A stretch of 10,155 nt of DNA from positions 1 through 10,155 of the forward strand of contig JAGVCY010000033.1 of assembly GCA_020058965.1 (NCBI GenBank), read 5' to 3'. Below are positions 6,993-10,155 of this stretch, piece by piece. The DNA comes from Candidatus Omnitrophota bacterium. Lineage in GTDB: Bacteria > Omnitrophota > Gorgyraeia > 2-02-FULL-51-18 > JAGOUK01. The translations under genes were made by a program, and so were the position numbers. How positions within the stretch are numbered: the stretch's first letter is position 1; the number at the start of each line of letters is the position of its first letter. Under the pieces are notes generated by a model. It ran no database searches. It worked only from the letters and a program-made list of their open reading frames with translations, and was not told where the DNA came from.

Positions 6993-8592
6993 TTTTGGCT
7001 CCGGCAAGCTCAGTTTCGGGCTCCGGATCCGGACCGCCGGAAGAAGCGCCGAGAATTTTTACGCCGTATTTTTCTTCGAGTTCTTTGACCTTCGCCGCCT
7101 CACGCGCGCGTTGTTCCAAGACTTCCTCCCAGTCACGGCCCTGGGATGCGGTTTCATCCGCAAGTGTCGATATTCCGATATCAATCGCCATCTCGGAGGA
7201 CTTGGCCTCCTTCACCGGATCCACCCACTGCCAGCCGGGCGCGATCCATCGGGCGCGGCACCAGTCGCTTTTTTTCTCGTAGAAAGTTTTGGCCGGAAGC
7301 TGGTTTTTTAGAAACGCTTCTTCCTGAAGCATGTCCCATGCGGGCTGGCAGAGCTTTCTTGAAAGCCAGGCCTGACGCACCATGAAATAACGCCGCGCTT
7401 CCAGTAGCGCCGCTCGGGCACTTGAATAATTCGTTTTCGAGAAATCCTTGGCGACGATTTCATACGGAAGATTAAGTCCCGTCGAAATGGCGCGAAGAAT
7501 CCGATCCACAAACGGCTCGAATTGGCCGCCCGGCCGATTGGGATTAAACGCCGAGATGTCCTCGCCGGGGCCCAGATAATCGATCATCCCCGGCTCCAGT
7601 TCCTGAATCCTCTGTCCTTTGGAATTGGTCTCGGCGGTGTTTCCGAGCGCGGCGGCGTAGTTGTCGTCTTTTTTGACGAAGATGGCGAAGCACGCGGCCA
7701 CCCGCGCGGCGACGAGCTCCGCTTCCATGTAGTCGGCCAAGTCTTTGAAGTAGTTCATGACCGGCGCGAAGAAAGGAACGCCTCTTGTCTGTCCCGGGCG
7801 ATTGACCCAATAAAGATGGAGCACATTCTTCCGCCTGGTTTCGCTGACGGCCGGAATCCGGATGTACCGCTTAACGCCGCGCTCCCTGGACAAGATCATG
7901 TCACCGGGATGCGTTTCACGAATGTGGTAAGCGACCGGCTCCCCGCGCTCGCCGATCTCGACGCCGTAGCGGATATTCTTGTCGGCTTTTTTGTCGGGCG
8001 GGGTTTCGAGGCGGTCGGCTTCCACGACATCGAACGCGAGCGAAAACGGCCGATCTTTGTCCTCGAGCATGAGCGGCAAAAGAACGATCTCCCCGTTTTC
8101 GAGGATTTGACGGTCGACGAGGTTCTGAATTTCGTAGAAGTCCATGCGGTTGCCCGCGTCGGCGAACGGGCACCACTTCTCCCAGTTGTCCTCGGCGGCT
8201 TCCTGAAAGACGGCCGCTTCTTCATCGGAGATACCGAGCTTCTTCGTCTTGACCCGCGACTGGGGCTTAATGCCGGTGCCGACGGTGTTGGAAGTGACGG
8301 TCGTCGTGATTCCGACCGCATGGGCGTCGTTGCGGTTTAAATCGCGGCTTCTCTCGCGCAAGGTCGCAAGATCCGGAAGCAGATCCTCATCCGCCGAACC
8401 CGATCCCGGCCACCAGCTGCCGCGAAGGCGCGTTTTATCTGCGCCTCGGTAGGAACCGAGCATCGATTGCGCCTTGCGGAACGCTTTTCGTTTGTACGCC
8501 GCACCCGGCGAAAAAATACCGATCAGATCGTCAATGCCGCGGGCGATTCGGTTGCCGAAGGATTCGTTTGCGGGAGTTCTTTTTTCGGTCAT
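6982..8592 (-). CDS. Portal protein, lambda gpB family, 536 aa
   Basis: ATG 8592 overlaps the gpW-like stop as ATGA. Length is almost that of lambda gpB (533 aa). Recognisable family features: RDLNRNDAHAVGITTTVTSN (83-102) ending in GTGI, an early region of the portal wing; ENGEIVLLPL (165-174); RPGQTRGVPFFAPVM (265-279); PGEDISAFNPNRPGGQF (342-358); and LPYEIVAKDFSKTNYSSARA (375-394), the conserved region before the stem helices. A charged, Glu/Lys-rich C-terminal tail follows. Twelve copies would form the ring at one vertex through which DNA is packaged and ejected and to which the connector attaches. The 3' end overlaps the protease gene by 11 bases. Confidence 0.93.
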   Translation of the reverse strand: MTEKRTPANESFGNRIARGIDDLIGIFSPGAAYKRKAFRKAQSMLGSYRGADKTRLRGSWWPGSGSADEDLLPDLATLRERSRDLNRNDAHAVGITTTVTSNTVGTGIKPQSRVKTKKLGISDEEAAVFQEAAEDNWEKWCPFADAGNRMDFYEIQNLVDRQILENGEIVLLPLMLEDKDRPFSLAFDVVEADRLETPPDKKADKNIRYGVEIGERGEPVAYHIRETHPGDMILSRERGVKRYIRIPAVSETRRKNVLHLYWVNRPGQTRGVPFFAPVMNYFKDLADYMEAELVAARVAACFAIFVKKDDNYAAALGNTAETNSKGQRIQELEPGMIDYLGPGEDISAFNPNRPGGQFEPFVDRILRAISTGLNLPYEIVAKDFSKTNYSSARAALLEARRYFMVRQAWLSRKLCQPAWDMLQEEAFLKNQLPAKTFYEKKSDWCRARWIAPGWQWVDPVKEAKSSEMAIDIGISTLADETASQGRDWEEVLEQRAREAAKVKELEEKYGVKILGASSGGPDPEPETELAGAKNEA

Positions 8593-8804
8593 GTGGGATT
8601 TGAGAACTTCGCGTAGGTTCTTGCGTTGCCGGATTCGGATGCGATCTCGCGCTTCAATTGATCGCGGAGCTTGCGAAGCTCTTCGAGCGTGATGTACTGA
8701 AGGTTCCGACCGCCGATGGAGTAGGACTGCACCGCCCCGCCCGAAAGACGCGCATCGAGCGCGGCCTCAACCTTATCGAGCAGATCTTGTTTTGCAACGG
8801 CCAT
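8589..8804 (-). CDS. Head-tail joining protein, gpW-like, 71 aa
   Basis: The start is ATG 8804, with GGAGG (8814-8810) five bases upstream; an ATG at 8831 would add nine residues but lies inside the outer arm of an inverted repeat and has no SD. The sequence KVEAALDARLSGGAVQSYS, then IGGRNLQYITLEELRKLRD, has the gpW layout: a helix, a beta-hairpin around a Gly-Arg turn, and a second helix (compare lambda gpW, 68 aa). gpW binds below the portal after DNA packaging, closing the connector before FII and the tail are added. Position just before the portal gene matches lambda W-B. This is the first gene after the terminator-like structure. Confidence 0.85.
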   Translation of the reverse strand: MAVAKQDLLDKVEAALDARLSGGAVQSYSIGGRNLQYITLEELRKLRDQLKREIASESGNARTYAKFSNPT

Positions 8805-8822
8805 CGCATCCTCCAAAAAGTT

Positions 8823-8914
8823 TCCTGACAACCAAATAAAAAAGGCAAGAAAGCGGGTCTAAAAGACCGGTGCTTTCTTGCCTTTCCGGAAAGGACTTTA
8901 TTCGATTGTCAGGA
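8823..8914 (-). repeat. 92-bp composite inverted repeat before the gpW-like gene
   Basis: The terminator hairpin is nested in a longer palindrome. Bases 8823-8840 (beginning TCCTGACAACC) pair with 8897-8914 (ending TTGTCAGGA): 18 positions, of which 16 are Watson-Crick and two are G-U when read as minus-strand RNA. The arms join the 14-bp inner stem directly on one side and through an 11-base bulge (8886-8896) on the other. As RNA this is one long hairpin of over 35 pairs ending nine bases before the SD of the gpW-like gene. No target-site duplication was seen around it, so a transposon-derived element is not supported. It could be an RNase III substrate, a protective 5' structure or a regulatory leader. 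Confidence 0.75.
8838..8885 (-). terminator. Intrinsic terminator facing the structural genes
   Basis: On the minus strand, AAAGGCAAGAAAGC (8885-8872) pairs perfectly over 14 bp with GCTTTCTTGCCTTT (8854-8841), with an extra inner stem AGACC/GGTCT (8868-8864 with 8860-8856). The stem runs straight into a T tract, TTTTTTATTT (8843-8834). The plus-strand direction lacks a T tract (TTTCC). The element should stop transcription coming from the SpoVG cassette. Only about 30 bases separate the T tract from the gpW-like ATG, so no complete promoter fits after it. Confidence 0.8.
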
Positions 8915-8986
8915 CGGCCGATTGATCAGATCGCCGCGAGAAATTCTTGATTTGCATTCAGTTTAAACCCGACTGCGAGTTCGTGA

Positions 8987-9023
8987 AAGGGGGTCGTTCC
9001 CAATTATTAGGAACGACCTTCTT
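8987..9023 (-). repeat. Hairpin spanning the stop codon of the 68-aa gene
   Basis: GGTCGTTCC (8992-9000) and GGAACGACC (9010-9018) form a perfect 9-bp inverted repeat around a nine-base loop (9001-9009) that holds the TAA stop of the upstream gene. Further pairs extend the stem to 8987/9023 in plus-strand RNA, where two of them are G-U. In the minus direction the stem is followed by CCCCCTTTCACG, with only three T, so it is at best a weak terminator; it may instead block 3' exonucleases or cause pausing. Confidence 0.6.
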
Positions 9024-9213
9024 GGCTGGATTTGAGCCGCCGCAACCGGCGCTTGGCCTTGGCAAGCTGATTTCGAAGATATTGATGGATCGCCCAGGCA
9101 ATTTTTTCGGATTCCGTCAATTGATCCTGATTTTTTATTCGTATCATTCGTGTCTCTCTTTTCTGGCCGGACTTGTGACCGCGCCCGTGCGTTAACCGGG
9201 GCCCGAAGGCCAC
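9007..9213 (-). CDS. Small basic protein of unknown function, 68 aa
   Basis: The frame runs from GTG 9213, which has GGAG six bases upstream, to TAA 9007. The C-terminal half is a Lys/Arg-rich helix (LAKAKRRLRRLKSS) after LTESEKIAWAIHQYLRNQ, suggesting a nucleic-acid-binding or electrostatic role. An internal ATG 9147, with a weak GAGAG upstream, would give 46 aa and keep this helical part, while the N-terminal 22 residues are low-complexity, rich in Gly, His and Arg. I do not recognise a family. It is the last gene of the cassette; the stop lies within a hairpin loop. Real coding is likely from helix composition and SD, but the start is uncertain. Confidence 0.5.
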   Translation of the reverse strand: MAFGPRLTHGRGHKSGQKRETRMIRIKNQDQLTESEKIAWAIHQYLRNQLAKAKRRLRRLKSSQEGRS

Positions 9214-9225
9214 CGGCCACTCCGC

Positions 9226-9573
9226 TTATTGTTCTGCCTTCTTTTTTCCCCAGCCCGACTTCCAGCGTTCGACCGCCTGCTTTTGGATTTCGGCCACGCG
9301 GTCCGCCTTGGCCCCGCCGACGATCTCGGCGAGCTCGACCTTGTTCATCACGCGAAAGTTTTTGATCCCGCGCGACTTCACCACCTCCATCAGCTGATTG
9401 CGGCTTTGACCCTCGGTCACGGCCTTTTCGACTTTCACCGGGGCGGGCTTCGCCGCCGCCTTTTTCTTCTTTGCCATCGTCTCCTCCTCTGTTTTGAACC
9501 CCATACGCTCCAGGACGGCGTCACCGCCCTGGGCGTTTATCACGACATCGTGATTCGGGCTTGTGTACTTCAC
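9226..9573 (-). CDS. Protein with SAP/Rho-N-like segment, GTG start, 115 aa
   Basis: GTG 9573 overlaps the SpoVG-family stop as GTGA, suggesting coupling. Residues 1-32 (KYTSPNHDVVINAQGGDAV, then LERMGF) read like short N-terminal modules of small phage proteins. A Lys/Ala/Pro-rich linker follows (AKKKKAAAKPAP), then NQLMEVVKSRGIKNFRVMNK (about 59-78) with VELAEIV, a helix-turn-helix pattern like SAP or Rho N-terminal domains, which bind DNA or RNA. The C-terminus is basic (WKSGWGKKKAEQ). A second in-frame start, ATG 9477, has GAGGAGGAG just upstream and would give 83 aa without the first module; both may be used. Function is not known. Confidence 0.65.
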   Translation of the reverse strand: MKYTSPNHDVVINAQGGDAVLERMGFKTEEETMAKKKKAAAKPAPVKVEKAVTEGQSRNQLMEVVKSRGIKNFRVMNKVELAEIVGGAKADRVAEIQKQAVERWKSGWGKKKAEQ

Positions 9574-9830
9574 TCTTGTTCGTAGGCCTCGAGAATTTTG
9601 GTCTCGATCTCCGCCTTCACCTCGTCGTTCAGAGGCGTAAGGATGTCGAACCACCGGCCGTCCTTCGACACCTTGCGCGGCATCGTCACGATGACACCCC
9701 GTTTTCCCATGACGACGTTGAAGCCCTTCACGATGATCGCGTCGGAGAATTTCACGTCCACGAAGGCCTTGAGATTGCCGTCGCCTGCGATCTTCCGGAT
9801 GTCGAGCACTTCGATATCAAGCGTTTTCAT
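9570..9830 (-). CDS. SpoVG-family nucleic-acid-binding protein, 86 aa
   Basis: ATG 9830 has AAGGA seven bases upstream. The protein fits the SpoVG family: an N-terminal strand pattern (LDIEVLDIRKIAGDG, then LKAFVDVKFSDAIIVKGFNV) followed by GKRGVIVTMPRK, DGRWFDILTPLN and a final helix (VKAEIETKILEAY), as in the core of Bacillus SpoVG. Bacterial SpoVG proteins are about 85-100 aa and, in Borrelia, Staphylococcus and Listeria, bind DNA or RNA and modulate gene expression. Here it is embedded in a phage operon, between a 60-aa unknown and the SAP/Rho-N-like gene. A regulatory role toward nearby transcripts is plausible but is inference. Family presence cannot assign the host, since SpoVG occurs in several phyla. 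Confidence 0.88.
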   Translation of the reverse strand: MKTLDIEVLDIRKIAGDGNLKAFVDVKFSDAIIVKGFNVVMGKRGVIVTMPRKVSKDGRWFDILTPLNDEVKAEIETKILEAYEQE

Positions 9831-9848
9831 TGGATATTCCTTTCTGTT

Positions 9849-10031
9849 TTACCGAACGTTTCTGTAAGTGATGCCGGAGCCGTTGCAATCCACGCCCTTG
9901 GCTTCCAGCGCTTCGAAGATCGTGTCGGAAAGCGAAAGCCCCATCACGAGCTTGCCGTTTTCGTCGAGCGCCTTGATGACGCCGCCTTCTACCACGACCT
10001 CGAACGCTTCCTTTGTTTTTGCAGTAGTCAT
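9849..10031 (-). CDS. Unknown small protein, 60 aa
   Basis: ATG 10031 has AGGAGAT with good spacing, and the frame ends 18 bases before the SpoVG-family start. The protein begins MTTAKTKEAFEVVVEGGVIK, continues with ALDENGKLVMGLSLSDTIF and ends in YRNVR; strands with Gly turns followed by a helix suggest a small folded domain. A single Cys (about 49) lies in VDCNGSG. I do not recognise a family. It is coding by SD, spacing and composition, and its partner genes suggest an accessory or regulatory role, which is not shown by the sequence itself. Confidence 0.65.
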   Translation of the reverse strand: MTTAKTKEAFEVVVEGGVIKALDENGKLVMGLSLSDTIFEALEAKGVDCNGSGITYRNVR

Positions 10032-10048
10032 TTTTTGATCTCCTTTCG

Positions 10049-10155
10049 TTAGCCTGCGATTTTGTATTCGTTCATGACTTCTTCGAACGAATAGTCGTGC
10101 TCGAAACACTCCCCGAAAAACCTCACCTCGACTTCTGCATAGTCCTCTTTGAGAT
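10049..10155 (-). CDS. C-terminal end of an unknown gene (runs off the right edge)
   Basis: A minus-strand frame is open from the right edge to TAA 10049-10051. Its last 34 residues include EDYAEVEVRFFGECFEH and end in FEEVMNEYKIAG, acidic and aromatic. The stop sits 17 bases before the next start, with the AGGAGAT of that gene between. Only the tail is visible, so neither length nor function can be judged; an acidic alpha/beta ending is all that can be said. Confidence 0.55.
   Translation of the reverse strand, partial: LKEDYAEVEVRFFGECFEHDYSFEEVMNEYKIAG

Noticed and set aside
7522..8340. A long plus-strand open frame (272 codons) opposite the portal gene
   Set aside because: It mirrors the minus-strand portal gene in high-GC DNA; the portal family motifs are clear on the minus strand, and the plus frame has no recognisable domain or operon context.
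8823..8914. The palindrome as a miniature transposable element
   Set aside because: No target-site duplication or second copy was seen in the window, and the inner stem plus T tract are better explained as a terminator.
8886..9006. A minus-strand promoter between the cassette and the terminator
   Set aside because: CTGACA near 8911 resembles a -35 box, but no fitting -10 follows at 16-18 bases; nothing better was found by eye.
8963..9220. Alternative 85-codon minus-strand frame and an opposite plus-strand frame (8947-9195)
   Set aside because: The 68-aa frame has a placed SD and a coherent basic helix; these other readings are Ser/Arg-rich or low-quality and lack initiation signals.

Overview
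The window is a compact virion-assembly operon of a tailed double-stranded DNA phage or prophage with a long, non-contractile (siphovirus-type) tail. Every supported gene lies on the minus strand, so transcription runs from the right edge (10155) to the left edge (1). The DNA looks moderately GC-rich (roughly 55-60% by eye), and many starts carry strong AGGAGG-type ribosome binding sites. The host cannot be named. No integrase, attachment site, tRNA or bacterial gene is visible, so free phage and prophage cannot be told apart.

From about 8804 down to 1 the genes follow the order of the phage lambda head and tail block: gpW-like head-tail joining protein, gpB-type portal, gpC-type protease with a nested Nu3-type scaffold, decoration protein (D position), major capsid protein (E position), a 61-aa protein (FI position), FII-like connector, Z/HK97 gp10-like tail completion protein, U-like tail terminator, V-like tail tube, G and G-T tail assembly chaperones, and the first 345 residues of the tape measure protein (H position). 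The capsid protein resembles the Mu gpT family rather than lambda gpE, so the block is a mosaic on a lambda plan. Genes abut or overlap by a few bases throughout (ATGA, TGATG, TAAATG junctions), as in a translationally coupled polycistronic message.

Two recoding or dual-product devices can be read directly. A canonical A AAA AAC slippery heptamer sits at the end of the G-like gene, with an SD-like element upstream and a long stem-loop seven bases downstream; a -1 shift there joins the G-like and T-like frames. Inside the protease gene a perfect AGGAGG eight bases before an in-frame ATG predicts a separately made 151-aa scaffold.

The right part (about 8985-10155) holds a cassette of small genes: a SpoVG-family nucleic-acid-binding protein, a protein with a SAP/Rho-N-like segment, a small basic protein, a 60-aa unknown and a truncated unknown. 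Lambda has the terminase gene directly before W; none is visible here. Between cassette and structural block lies a 92-bp composite inverted repeat containing an intrinsic terminator that faces the structural genes and leaves only about 30 bases before the gpW-like start. Some readthrough, antitermination or RNA-processing step probably controls entry into the structural block. This junction is the least ordinary part of the window.
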